A DNA stretch of 64,000 nt from the NCBI RefSeq assembly GCF_002259485.1, contig NZ_NPGA01000007.1:338815-402814 (forward strand). The letters run 5' to 3'. Source of the DNA: Rhodococcus sp. 14-1411-2a (GTDB taxonomy: Bacteria > Actinomycetota > Actinomycetes > Mycobacteriales > Mycobacteriaceae). Positions within the stretch are counted from its first letter, which is position 1. Every line of letters starts with the position of its first letter. Shown piece after piece: positions 17,771 to 26,208 of this stretch. Made by a program: the position numbers and the translations under genes. Below the pieces are notes generated by a model. That model saw nothing but the letters and a program-made list of their open reading frames with translations. It was not told the DNA's origin and made no database searches.

Positions 17771-18541
17771 GTGCCGGTAGTGGGGGCCAAAGCATCAACC
17801 ATCTGGTACGTGGACGCACCGGATCCCATTTCTGTACTCCGAGAGGCCACCACCTCGGATTGGAACGCTGCGACCGCACTCGTCGGACGTCTGTACCCCC
17901 ACCTGACGGCAGTGCCCCTCGGACAGGGCCCGATATCGACCTCGGCAGGCGTGGACGACGATCACGTCTTCATCGGTTGCTACCCCGGCGTCACCGTGGT
18001 TTGCGGATCCAATCTCGCGGTGCTCACACCGTCGACACTTACCGAATCATTCACTCGCCCGCTGGCGTCCGAGCACACCTACCTCGTCGCCTCGGATCCC
18101 CAACACGCCTGGGGTGCGTTCGCGTACTGGGAACGCGGTGAATTCCGCCGATCCTTCAGTGCCACTCCGGTGTACATCTACGAGGACGCAGGCCTGCCAT
18201 TGGTGTGGGAGCGATCGTTCTGGGCCGGTGAGCATCCGCTGATCTATCCGCCCGGAGTGATGCCGGATCCGCAGTCGCTGCCGTTCCACCCTCAGGAATT
18301 CGCCGAGGCAGCCAACGCCGAGTGGCTCGGGTTCCGCTACACCGGCGCACCACACGCGGACGAATTCGATCCGAACACCCTGCCGGTCTGCGGCTTCACG
18401 ATGTACGTCCCGGGGCAGGAACCACCGCCACCGAACCAGCAGAACCGAAGCTCCAACGGCCGCGGCGCACAGGAACCGATGCCCGACGCCCCCGACGAGC
18501 AGGCACCGCGACCGAAGAAGCGTTGGTTCTCGCGCAAATAG
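17771..18541 (+). CDS. DUF6928 family protein
   Basis: A 256-residue soluble protein starting MPVVGAKASTIWYVDAPDP. The core (to about residue 210) is rich in aromatic residues; the tail is proline-rich and basic (PPPPNQQN, PKKRWFSRK). No catalytic motif is recognisable. Actinobacterial proteins with this start are classed as DUF6928 to my knowledge; function unknown. A GTG start 8 bases after GAGAGAG is used; a second GTG nine bases later is possible. Confidence 0.72.
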   Translation: MPVVGAKASTIWYVDAPDPISVLREATTSDWNAATALVGRLYPHLTAVPLGQGPISTSAGVDDDHVFIGCYPGVTVVCGSNLAVLTPSTLTESFTRPLASEHTYLVASDPQHAWGAFAYWERGEFRRSFSATPVYIYEDAGLPLVWERSFWAGEHPLIYPPGVMPDPQSLPFHPQEFAEAANAEWLGFRYTGAPHADEFDPNTLPVCGFTMYVPGQEPPPPNQQNRSSNGRGAQEPMPDAPDEQAPRPKKRWFSRK

Positions 18542-18655
18542 TGGCCCGGGTGGGCACCGTTGCACGCAATCACCGCTGATCGACGGGATTCCGCCGATTG
18601 TCGCCGGTAGTGCGCAACTGTGCCCGCTGTCGGAGACCGACTGAGCAGACGACTG

Positions 18656-18925
18656 CTAGAACGCCAGCGCCGCCAGTGCCACGAAGCTCAGCATCGAACC
18701 GATACCGGCTCCGTACACGGCCCAGCGCCACACCGGTATCGCGAGCCATCGCATGACCGTCGGTGCCGCACCCGCGACGACGATGATGTTCAGACCGATC
18801 GCGAGGAGCGGATGAATTCTGGCCAGTTCCAGACCGAAGGTCGTCAGTGCCACCCCGACGAGCGCCGCCGAGATCACGGCAATCGGGATTCCGGTCCAGC
18901 GGACGTCCGGGTCGTGGTCGGTCAC
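18656..18925 (-). CDS. DUF2537 membrane protein
   Basis: An 89-residue protein with three hydrophobic helices (about residues 11-29, 34-52 and 65-86) typical of DUF2537. The GTG start overlaps the TGA of the TrmH gene (GTGA, 18922-18925), so it is translated with the methyltransferase. The same pair is adjacent in mycobacteria by recollection. Function unknown. Confidence 0.8.
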   Translation of the reverse strand: MTDHDPDVRWTGIPIAVISAALVGVALTTFGLELARIHPLLAIGLNIIVVAGAAPTVMRWLAIPVWRWAVYGAGIGSMLSFVALAALAF

Positions 18926-19725
18926 GTCAGGCGCACACGTTCGTAGAACCCCATCGCCGCGGCCGTCGCAACATTGAGTGAGTCGGTGCCGGGAGCCATC
19001 GGAATGCGCGCGCGAATGTCCGTGGCGCGCATGGCATGTTCGGTCAGACCCGGCCCCTCCGCGCCGAGCAACAACGCCACCTTCTCCCCCGTCATCGCCG
19101 CCGCCAGCGACACCGCAGTCGGATTGGGTGTGAGCGAAATCAGCTGAAAGCCATGCGCGCGAACGCGATCGAGGCCGCGCGGCCACTCGGGCACCTTGGC
19201 GAACGGCACCCGCAGCACATGCCCCATCGATACCCGCACCGACCGTCGATAGAGCGGATCCGCGCACGCGGCCCCGAACAACACGGCATCCACGCCGAGG
19301 CCCGCCGCGTTACGGAACATCGACCCGAGATTCTCGTGATCGTTGACGCCCTCGAGAATCGCCACCGTCTTCGCGTCGGCCAACACCTCGTCGAGATCGA
19401 GGGCAGGCGGCCTGTTCGCCGCCGCCAACACACCACGATTGAGATGGAATCCGACGACCTCGGCCATCACCTCCGCGGACGTCCGATAGAACGGGACGTC
19501 GGAATCCGCCAGATCGTCGCGCAACGCGTCGAGCCGTCGATCCACGCCCAGCAGGCTGATCATCGGGAAGCGCGAGGTCAGCAGTCGCTGCGCAACCAAC
19601 ACACCCTCCGCGATCACCAATCCTTTGCCCTCGGGCAGGTCGGGCCGCCGATCCGACGAGTTGAGATCGCGAAAATCGTCCAGCCGGGGGTCGGAGGGGT
19701 CGTCGACATCGATTACATGAACCAC
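18922..19725 (-). CDS. TrmH/SpoU-family RNA 2'-O-methyltransferase
   Basis: A 267-residue SPOUT enzyme using S-adenosylmethionine. Motif 1 is VNDHENLGSMFRNAAGLG, motif 2 LLLGAEGPGL, motif 3 IPMAPGTDSLNVATAAA. The N terminus is a short substrate-binding domain (residues about 1-105). The target could be tRNA or rRNA ribose. Start GTG at 19725. Operon with the DUF2537 gene. Confidence 0.93.
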   Translation of the reverse strand: MVHVIDVDDPSDPRLDDFRDLNSSDRRPDLPEGKGLVIAEGVLVAQRLLTSRFPMISLLGVDRRLDALRDDLADSDVPFYRTSAEVMAEVVGFHLNRGVLAAANRPPALDLDEVLADAKTVAILEGVNDHENLGSMFRNAAGLGVDAVLFGAACADPLYRRSVRVSMGHVLRVPFAKVPEWPRGLDRVRAHGFQLISLTPNPTAVSLAAAMTGEKVALLLGAEGPGLTEHAMRATDIRARIPMAPGTDSLNVATAAAMGFYERVRLT

Positions 19726-19841
19726 CCGCTCATCTTGTCACCCGGCATTTCTGACGGTCCGTCGGCGAAGGCCTCCCTCTGTATGGCAGTTTTTTCGGGT
19801 CGTTCCGCGGGCTCCACTCCTGTATGGAAAAGTAAAGAACG

Positions 19842-21041
19842 ATGACTACCGACGAATCGATCACCATCCGCACCGCCACCGACGACGACTGGGATGCCGT
19901 CGCGCTGCTCGACGCACACGCATTCGGCGAGCACCAGAACGCCGAGGACCTGGCCGAGACGCAGATCCTGACCCAGTCCGAGCACGTGTACCTGGCGTGG
20001 GACGGCGAGACCCCGGTGGGTGTGGCCATGCACTTCCCGATGTCGGTCACCGTTCCCGGTGGTGCGCAGGTCGAGGCGTCCGGAGTCTCCTGGGTGTCGG
20101 TCGCGCCGACGCATCGTCGACGCGGCATCCTGCGATCGATGTTCACCCAGCAGCACCGCGCTCTGAACGACGCCGGGGCACCACTGTCGCTGCTCACCGC
20201 CAGCGAGGCGACGATCTACGGACGCTTCGGCTACGGGCCGATAACCGAGGAGATCAGCGTCTCGATCGACCGTCGATTCGCGCAGTTCCGCAAGGATGCT
20301 CCTCCGGCGACCGGTGTGCGGCTGATCGAATCGGCCGAGGCCACCGAACTGCTCCCCGACATCTACCACCGCTGGCAGCAGCAGACCGCAGGCGCGCAGC
20401 CCAAGCCGCCGATCCGCTGGGAGCGGTTCTTCGCCGACCGAGAGAACCGACGCGGCGGACTGACGGCTCTGTTCTTCATCGTCCATCCCGACGGTTACGT
20501 CGCCTACCGACGCGGACGCAACCCCAGCCGGGTGGTGGTACAGGAATTCATCGCGGTGACCGATGCCGCCTACGCCGCGCTGTGGCAGATCCTCGTCGGG
20601 GTCGACCTGGTCGACACCATCGAGGTGCAACAGTCACGAGACGAAGCCCTGCCGTTCCTGCTGACCAACAACCGACTGCCGAAGGTCACCGGACACCACG
20701 ACGCACTGTGGGGCCGCATCATGCACGTCGAGTCAGCGCTCGAGGCACGCACCTACGCTCTCGACACCTCGTTGATCATCGCTGTGCGAGATCCCTTCCT
20801 CGATGCGGGCGGTACCTATTCGCTCACCGTGACCGACGGCCGAGCCACCTGCACCCGGGTGGAATCCGAACCGGACATCGAACTCGACATCGATGTGCTC
20901 GCGAGCATCTACTTCGGCACCCATCGCGCCCGCTTGTTCGCCGCGGCCAACCGCCTCACCGCACGCAACGACGCGTCACTGCACGCATTGGACCTGACGT
21001 TCGGAACCGCGCGCCCGGCCGTCATGGGTTGGGGTTTCTAG
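19842..21041 (+). CDS. eis: Eis-like GNAT N-acetyltransferase
   Basis: A 399-residue three-part enzyme: an N-terminal GNAT domain with the acetyl-CoA loop SVAPTHRRRGILRSMF (about residues 86-101), a second degenerate GNAT domain, and a sterol-carrier-like C-terminal domain ending TFGTARPAVMGWGF. Eis enzymes acetylate amines of aminoglycosides, peptides or proteins. Start ATG at 19842. It ends two bases before the convergent MFS gene. The precise substrate is unknown. Confidence 0.9.
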   Translation: MTTDESITIRTATDDDWDAVALLDAHAFGEHQNAEDLAETQILTQSEHVYLAWDGETPVGVAMHFPMSVTVPGGAQVEASGVSWVSVAPTHRRRGILRSMFTQQHRALNDAGAPLSLLTASEATIYGRFGYGPITEEISVSIDRRFAQFRKDAPPATGVRLIESAEATELLPDIYHRWQQQTAGAQPKPPIRWERFFADRENRRGGLTALFFIVHPDGYVAYRRGRNPSRVVVQEFIAVTDAAYAALWQILVGVDLVDTIEVQQSRDEALPFLLTNNRLPKVTGHHDALWGRIMHVESALEARTYALDTSLIIAVRDPFLDAGGTYSLTVTDGRATCTRVESEPDIELDIDVLASIYFGTHRARLFAAANRLTARNDASLHALDLTFGTARPAVMGWGF

Positions 21042-21043
21042 AC

Positions 21044-22351
21044 CTACCTGTTCGGCGCATCGAGTGCGGTGGCCGAGCCGCCGTGCATCCAGAGCGCCGC
21101 GCCCAGGGTCACCGAAAGCAGCACCGTCACGTAGGCGATGAACTCGACACTGCCGCCACCGCTGGTGGCGTGATAGATCAGCGGTGCCGTACCTCCGAAG
21201 AGGGAGTTCGCCACGGCGTAACCGAAGCCGACGCCCAGCGCACGAATGTGCGCTGGGAACACTTCGGCCTTGGCGATGCCGTTCACCGACAGGTAGCACG
21301 TGAGGACGACAAACGCGCACACCAGGATGACGAAGACCGCCGGCGGGGACGTCACCCGGGTGGTGGCCAGCACCAGCGCTCCGGTCGCCGGTATCCCCAG
21401 TGCTCCGAATGCGACGAGCAGCGGCTTTCTTCCGATGCGGTCGCTCAGTGCACCGCCGACCGGCTGCAGCACCATCAACACCACGAAAGCAGCGAACACG
21501 AGACCGGTCGCAACGAGCTCTCCTCTGGCACCGTCCGCTGCGAAGAACGTCTCGCGAACGACTGAGGGGACCGTGACGGTGTAGGTGTAGAACGCGGCAC
21601 TCCCGCCTGCGGTCAACAAGAACACCCAGACGAGCGGACGCCAGTGATCGCGACACAGCGCCTTCATCGTGGCGTCACGGTCCGCTCGTGGTGCTCCCGC
21701 TTCACGGGGCGCACGATCGAGTCCGCGAGCCCACCACAACGAGGCGACGCCTGCCGCGCCTCCCGCGGCGAAGGCGAGGCGAAAGCCCCATTCGGAGATT
21801 GCCGCGCGGTCCGTGCTCGCGAGGAGAACAAGCAGACATGCCTGCGCGAGCACGAGGCCGCCGACGATGGTCGCGGCCTGGAACGAGGCGAAGAATCCGC
21901 GATGCCCTCGCGTGCCCGATTCGGAGAGCAGCACCGTCGCCGCGGCATATTCGCCGCCGGTTGCGATGCCCTGGACGATGCTCACGACGGCGAGGATCAC
22001 CGCGGCCCAGGCCCCGATCGCGTGGACGGTGGGAGTCAGTGCCAGAGCGACCGATCCGGCCGACATGAGCGTGACCGCAGCGACGAGCGCGAACTGTCGG
22101 CCTCGCACGTCCGCGAGCCTGCCGAACAGCCACGAACCGAGCGGGCGCACGACGAAGGTCAATGCGAAGAGTCCGTAGACGTACACGAGTGAATTGGTCG
22201 AAGCCGGATCGAAGAACTCGGTCCGAAAGTACGGCGCGAACGTCGCATAGAGGTACAGGTTGAACCACTGCACCAGGTTCGGTACCGAACCCGCCAGAAT
22301 GACGCGTACCTGCGTACGACGGTCGGGGCTCACCGGCTCGGTGCGATTCAC
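21044..22351 (-). CDS. MFS transporter, MHS family
   Basis: A 435-residue proton symporter-like protein: SVPNLVQWFNLYLYATFAPYF in helix 1, GSWLFGRLADVRGRQFAL in loop 2-3, VQGIATGGEYAAATVLLSES in helix 4, GALSDRIGRKPLL in loop 8-9. It likely takes up a dicarboxylate or related compound. Start GTG at 22351 gives a usual MHS N terminus; an ATG further upstream (22414) is possible. Two small palindromes lie upstream, shared with the divergent ABC operon. Confidence 0.88.
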   Translation of the reverse strand: MNRTEPVSPDRRTQVRVILAGSVPNLVQWFNLYLYATFAPYFRTEFFDPASTNSLVYVYGLFALTFVVRPLGSWLFGRLADVRGRQFALVAAVTLMSAGSVALALTPTVHAIGAWAAVILAVVSIVQGIATGGEYAAATVLLSESGTRGHRGFFASFQAATIVGGLVLAQACLLVLLASTDRAAISEWGFRLAFAAGGAAGVASLWWARGLDRAPREAGAPRADRDATMKALCRDHWRPLVWVFLLTAGGSAAFYTYTVTVPSVVRETFFAADGARGELVATGLVFAAFVVLMVLQPVGGALSDRIGRKPLLVAFGALGIPATGALVLATTRVTSPPAVFVILVCAFVVLTCYLSVNGIAKAEVFPAHIRALGVGFGYAVANSLFGGTAPLIYHATSGGGSVEFIAYVTVLLSVTLGAALWMHGGSATALDAPNR

Positions 22352-22399
22352 GTGCTGAAAATACCCGAACTCCCGGCATACCGGGCGCTGTCGAGAGCA

Positions 22400-22436
22400 C
22401 ATGACTTTTGTCATGGCCGGACCGTGACGGTGTCAC
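22400..22436. promoter_or_regulatory. Two palindromes in a divergent promoter region
   Basis: CATGAC-TTTT-GTCATG (22400-22415) and GTGAC-GGT-GTCAC (22424-22436) are perfect inverted repeats, set between the MHS transporter and the ABC/two-component operon. They could be operators for either side; the response regulator encoded downstream is a candidate binder. No test possible here. Confidence 0.4.
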
Positions 22437-22494
22437 TGCAGATGATGATGCGCTGCACTGTTTTCGGTGATCCCGGCCCAGCAGACTCGTAGTC

Positions 22495-22722
22495 ATGAAG
22501 CAACCAGACGAAGGAAACCTGTTCACCGATCTGATGGAGCTCGGGCCGGCTCCGACGATGGCACGTGAGATCGTCGTCATCGTCATCAGCATCGCGATTG
22601 TCGCGGTGCTGTTCGCAATCGTCGGTACGTCGCTCCCGGCGTTCGTCGCTCTCGGCGTCATCGTCGCCTTCATGGGCGTGCGGTTCGTCATCGGACTCCG
22701 CCACTGGGAGAAGCAATCATGA
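22495..22722 (+). CDS. Small two-helix membrane protein
   Basis: A 75-residue protein with hydrophobic segments at about 25-44 and 48-66 and charged ends. Unrecognised family. Its TGA overlaps the ATG of the ABC ATPase gene (ATGA, 22719-22722), and it opens a five-gene chain of coupled genes, so it may be an accessory subunit or sensor helper of the ABC/two-component system. Confidence 0.7.
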   Translation: MKQPDEGNLFTDLMELGPAPTMAREIVVIVISIAIVAVLFAIVGTSLPAFVALGVIVAFMGVRFVIGLRHWEKQS

Positions 22723-23654
22723 CCATCATCGAAGTCAGTGGCATGACTCGCCGCTACGGTTCGGGCAAGAACGCTTTCGAGGCCGTGAAGGCGCTCGATC
22801 TGAAGGTCGCAGAGGGCGAACTGTTCGGCCTACTGGGTACCAACGGTGCCGGCAAGACGTCCACTCTCGAAGTGATTCAGGGACTTTCACGGCCGAGCGA
22901 GGGCACTGTGCGGATTCTGGGAATGGATCCGGTGTCCGACCGCCGCAAGGTCCGACCGTCGCTGGGCATCATGCTGCAGAAGGGCGGCCTGCCCCAGGAT
23001 CTGACCACCGCGGAGAGCCTGCGCATGTGGGCGGGCACGTGCAGCAATCCGCTGCCGACGGACGAGGTGCTGGGGCGCGTCGACCTGGCCGACCGCGCCG
23101 ATACCCGGGTCAAGTTTCTCTCCGGCGGAGAGCAGCGCAGGCTGGATCTGGCGTGCGCCATCATCAGCCGCCCACGAGTGCTGTTCCTGGACGAACCGAC
23201 CACCGGACTCGATCCCGAAAGTCGCCGCAACACATGGCATCTGATCCAGGAGCTGAAGAACTCCGGCGTGACGATCATGCTGACGACGCACTACCTGGAC
23301 GAGGCCGAGTCGCTGTGCGACCGGCTGGCGATCATGCACCGCGGCGCAGTCGTTCGCAGCGGAACGGTCGACGAGGTGGTCGCCGACCATCCGGCGAAGA
23401 TCGAACTGAAGGCCCCGGGCACGGCGTTGCCGTCACTGCCGGGTACCGACATGGACGTCTCGGGAGACACCGTCTCGATCCGGACGTCCTCGGTACAGGA
23501 CACGCTCACCGACTTGTTGGTGTGGGCCCGCACCAACGGGGTGACCCTGCACGGACTCGACGCCCGGGCGGCATCGCTCGAGACCGTATTCCTCTCCATC
23601 GCAGACGAATTCGACAATCCCGAATCGACACACACGAAAGTGATGAGCGCATGA
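22719..23654 (+). CDS. ABC transporter ATP-binding protein (ABC-2 type)
   Basis: A 311-residue ATPase. Walker A GTNGAGKT (about residues 40-47), signature LSGGEQRRLDLACA, Walker B VLFLDEPTTGLDPESRR and H-loop LTTHYLDEAE are all intact. The type (DrrA/CcmA-like, with a C-terminal extension) drives exporters. It is coupled to the small membrane protein upstream and the permease downstream by ATGA overlaps. Confidence 0.94.
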   Translation: MTIIEVSGMTRRYGSGKNAFEAVKALDLKVAEGELFGLLGTNGAGKTSTLEVIQGLSRPSEGTVRILGMDPVSDRRKVRPSLGIMLQKGGLPQDLTTAESLRMWAGTCSNPLPTDEVLGRVDLADRADTRVKFLSGGEQRRLDLACAIISRPRVLFLDEPTTGLDPESRRNTWHLIQELKNSGVTIMLTTHYLDEAESLCDRLAIMHRGAVVRSGTVDEVVADHPAKIELKAPGTALPSLPGTDMDVSGDTVSIRTSSVQDTLTDLLVWARTNGVTLHGLDARAASLETVFLSIADEFDNPESTHTKVMSA

Positions 23655-24424
23655 GCACGATGACCGCACTGTCACGAGCAGAGTTCACACTGCTCGGACG
23701 CAACCGAGTACTGCTGTTCAACGCGATCGTCATGCCGTTGATCTTCCCCATCGCCCTGCTGATCGTGGGTAGCCGCAGCGACGACGGATTGACCGACGCA
23801 GGCGTCGGAGCCGCACTGGAGATCTTCGCTCTGTTCCTGCTGGTGTTCATGGTCTACTACAACATGCTCTCGGTCTACGCCACGCGCCGAGACGAGTTGG
23901 TACTCAAACGACTTCGCACCGGAGAGAGTTCGGATGTGCAGATCCTGCTCGGACCGGCCATCCCCTCGCTGATACTCACCGTGGTCCTCGGACTGATCGT
24001 CGGAGCAGTGGTGCTGGCCTTCGGCGGACCCGTTCCCACCAACGCGCTACTGGTCGTGGCCGCCCTGTTCGGCGGTGCTGCGCTGTTCGCCGCCCTGGCC
24101 CTGATCACGTCGGCGTTCACCCGCAATGCAGAGGCGGCGCAGATCACCAGCTTGCCGGTGATCCTGGTCGCCATGGCCGGCTCCTCACTGCTTCGTGACG
24201 CCCTCCCGGACTCGTTCGGCAGGGTGATAGAGCTGACCCCGATGGCCGCAGTCTCGGACCTGTTGAACCTCGGCTGGTTCGGCACCACAAGCCCGGGCGA
24301 CGCGTCGGCCGGGTTCGCCGCCACCTTCACCGAAGCCGGAATGCCGCTGCTGGTGATGCTCGCCTGGATCGTCGGCAGTCTCCTGATCGCCCGCACGCAC
24401 TTCCGTTGGGAACCGCGGTCCTAG
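23651..24424 (+). CDS. ABC-2 type permease
   Basis: A 257-residue membrane protein with six helices: about 22-40, 56-75, 98-125, 132-152, 163-180 and 230-248. The SVYATRRDELVLKRLRTGE segment after helix 2 is typical of ABC-2 permeases. The ATG overlaps the ATPase stop (23651-23654). With the ATPase it forms an exporter, perhaps for lipid, drug or peptide; the next two genes are a histidine kinase and regulator that may respond to the same compound. Confidence 0.9.
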   Translation: MSTMTALSRAEFTLLGRNRVLLFNAIVMPLIFPIALLIVGSRSDDGLTDAGVGAALEIFALFLLVFMVYYNMLSVYATRRDELVLKRLRTGESSDVQILLGPAIPSLILTVVLGLIVGAVVLAFGGPVPTNALLVVAALFGGAALFAALALITSAFTRNAEAAQITSLPVILVAMAGSSLLRDALPDSFGRVIELTPMAAVSDLLNLGWFGTTSPGDASAGFAATFTEAGMPLLVMLAWIVGSLLIARTHFRWEPRS

Positions 24425-24462
24425 ATCGCGTCATTCGTCGACCGTCTGCAAGGCTGGGGATC

Positions 24463-25599
24463 ATGAAGCTGCACCAGTACCTCAATCCACTGCACGGCTG
24501 GAACGACAGCAGTGCAGTGGACAAGGTGCGCGTCTACACCCGCCAGTCGTTCCTGCTGATCTCCGTCGGTGTCGCCGTCGGTGCGATGCTGACATCTCTG
24601 CAGTACGACGACTATCGGTCGATGGCGGCAGCAGCCGTGTGTGCGGCCGCCACTTTCGTGGTTGTGCAGCGCACCCCCGCACTCGGCGGCGAGTCGACGG
24701 CCGACCCACGAATCCCGTTGGCAATCGCGGCGGTCGCCGCCGTGGTGCTGGTAGCCGGAGGGACCACGAGCAACGCAATCTGGGCCGCCGTACTCGTCAC
24801 CACAGCGGTCGCGACCCTGATTCCGTTGCGTTGGTCCCTCGCGGCGGCTGTGGCCGCTGCTCTGCTCGCGGCGGCTCTGGGAACACCGGCGGTGGACACC
24901 GTGATCCTCGGCATCTTCATCGCCTTCATGGCCTTCACGGTGCAACTGTCGGCATGGCTGCTGCGCATCGTCACCGAACTCGATGCCACTCGCGACGCTG
25001 CTGCCGCGCTCTCGGTTGCCGAGGAACGTCTGCGCTTCTCTCGAGATCTGCACGACGTTGTCGGACGTGCGCTCTCCGCAATAGCGGTCAAGAGCGAACT
25101 CGCCGCAACGCTGGCTCGCCGGGGTGACGATCGAGCGGCGGGCCAGATGGACGAGGTTCGCATCCTGGCCCAGGAATCCATGGCCGACGCTCGAAAGCTG
25201 GTTCGCGGCTACCGATCGGTCGATGTGGCGTCGGAACTCGACGGGGCTCGATCCCTGCTGTCGGCCGCAGGTATTTCCACCGAACTGGTCGGTGAGACCT
25301 CGGTTCTGTCCGAGCGCGCGGCCGAGGCGGCCGCCTGGGTGGTCCGTGAGGGCGTGACGAACATTCTGCGCCACTCGTCCGCCACTTATTGTCGAATCGA
25401 GCTGACCGACAACAGCATTCGCCTGATCAACGATCGTCCCGGTGCATCGTCCGAGCGCGACGACGGCACCGGCCTGAGCGGGTTGCGCGAACGATTGGTC
25501 GCCGTCGGAGGAGCGCTGAACACGGAGAAGACGAGCGAGGAATTCACCCTCACTGCGACGTTACCGACATCGCCCCAGAAGCCGAGGACCACACCATGA
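24463..25599 (+). CDS. Sensor histidine kinase, NarL/DesK type
   Basis: A 378-residue membrane kinase. The N-terminal half has about six hydrophobic helices and no large periplasmic domain, so it probably senses the membrane itself. HisKA_3 motif RFSRDLHDVVGRALSAI puts the phospho-His at 197; the ATPase domain shows VREGVTNILRHS (N box) and DDGTGLSGLRERL (G box). ATG at 24463 follows AAGG; a TTG further up overlaps the permease. It overlaps the regulator by ATGA. Confidence 0.9.
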   Translation: MKLHQYLNPLHGWNDSSAVDKVRVYTRQSFLLISVGVAVGAMLTSLQYDDYRSMAAAAVCAAATFVVVQRTPALGGESTADPRIPLAIAAVAAVVLVAGGTTSNAIWAAVLVTTAVATLIPLRWSLAAAVAAALLAAALGTPAVDTVILGIFIAFMAFTVQLSAWLLRIVTELDATRDAAAALSVAEERLRFSRDLHDVVGRALSAIAVKSELAATLARRGDDRAAGQMDEVRILAQESMADARKLVRGYRSVDVASELDGARSLLSAAGISTELVGETSVLSERAAEAAAWVVREGVTNILRHSSATYCRIELTDNSIRLINDRPGASSERDDGTGLSGLRERLVAVGGALNTEKTSEEFTLTATLPTSPQKPRTTP

Positions 25600-26201
25600 T
25601 TCGAGTACTACTGGCCGACGACGAGAATCTGATCCGAACCGCTCTGGCGACCATGCTCGATCTGGAGGACGACATCGAAATCGTCGGGCAGGCCGACTCC
25701 GGCGAGAAGGCGTTGACCGTCGCAGCCTCTCTCGCCCCCGATGTGGCCGTGCTCGACCTGCAGATGGGCGGGATCGACGGCATCGAGACGGCCCAGAAGA
25801 TCGCCGAGACGCTGCCCGCCTGTGCGTCGATCATCGTCACCAGCCACGGTCGGCCGGGCTACCTGAAGAAGGCGCTCGAAGCGGGCGTACGCGGGTTCCT
25901 CCCCAAGACCACGTCGGCTGCCACGCTGGCCGAGGTGGTGCGCACCGTCCACGGCGGCGGTCGCTACGTCGACCCCACGCTGGCCGCGGAAGCCATCGGA
26001 GCCGGAGACTCTCCGCTCACACCACGCGAGGCCGATGTGCTCGAGTTCGCCGCGGACGGCGCGTCGATCGCGGAGATCGCACGGCGGGCTCATCTTTCGC
26101 CCGGCACCACCCGCAACTACCTGTCCGCTGCCGCTGCGAAACTGGGGGCAGCGAACCGGCACGAGGCCTGCGCTCTCGCTCGACGCCACGGCTGGATCTG
26201 A
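25596..26201 (+). CDS. Response regulator, NarL/LuxR family
   Basis: A 201-residue regulator. Receiver domain with acidic pair ADDE (8-10), phospho-Asp54 in VAVLDLQMGG and Lys in LPKTTS. LuxR-type helix-turn-helix at the end: LTPREADVLEFAADGASIAEIARRAHLSPGTTRNYLSAAAAKLG. The ATG overlaps the kinase stop, so the pair is equimolar or nearly so. The likely target is the promoter of its own ABC operon, as in other exporter-linked DesK/DesR-like pairs. Confidence 0.93.
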   Translation: MIRVLLADDENLIRTALATMLDLEDDIEIVGQADSGEKALTVAASLAPDVAVLDLQMGGIDGIETAQKIAETLPACASIIVTSHGRPGYLKKALEAGVRGFLPKTTSAATLAEVVRTVHGGGRYVDPTLAAEAIGAGDSPLTPREADVLEFAADGASIAEIARRAHLSPGTTRNYLSAAAAKLGAANRHEACALARRHGWI

Positions 26202-26208
26202 ATCACCG

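Noticed and set aside
24406..24462. Earlier TTG start for the histidine kinase
   Set aside because: It would overlap the permease end and add a non-family N terminus; ATG at 24463 with AAGG upstream is better.
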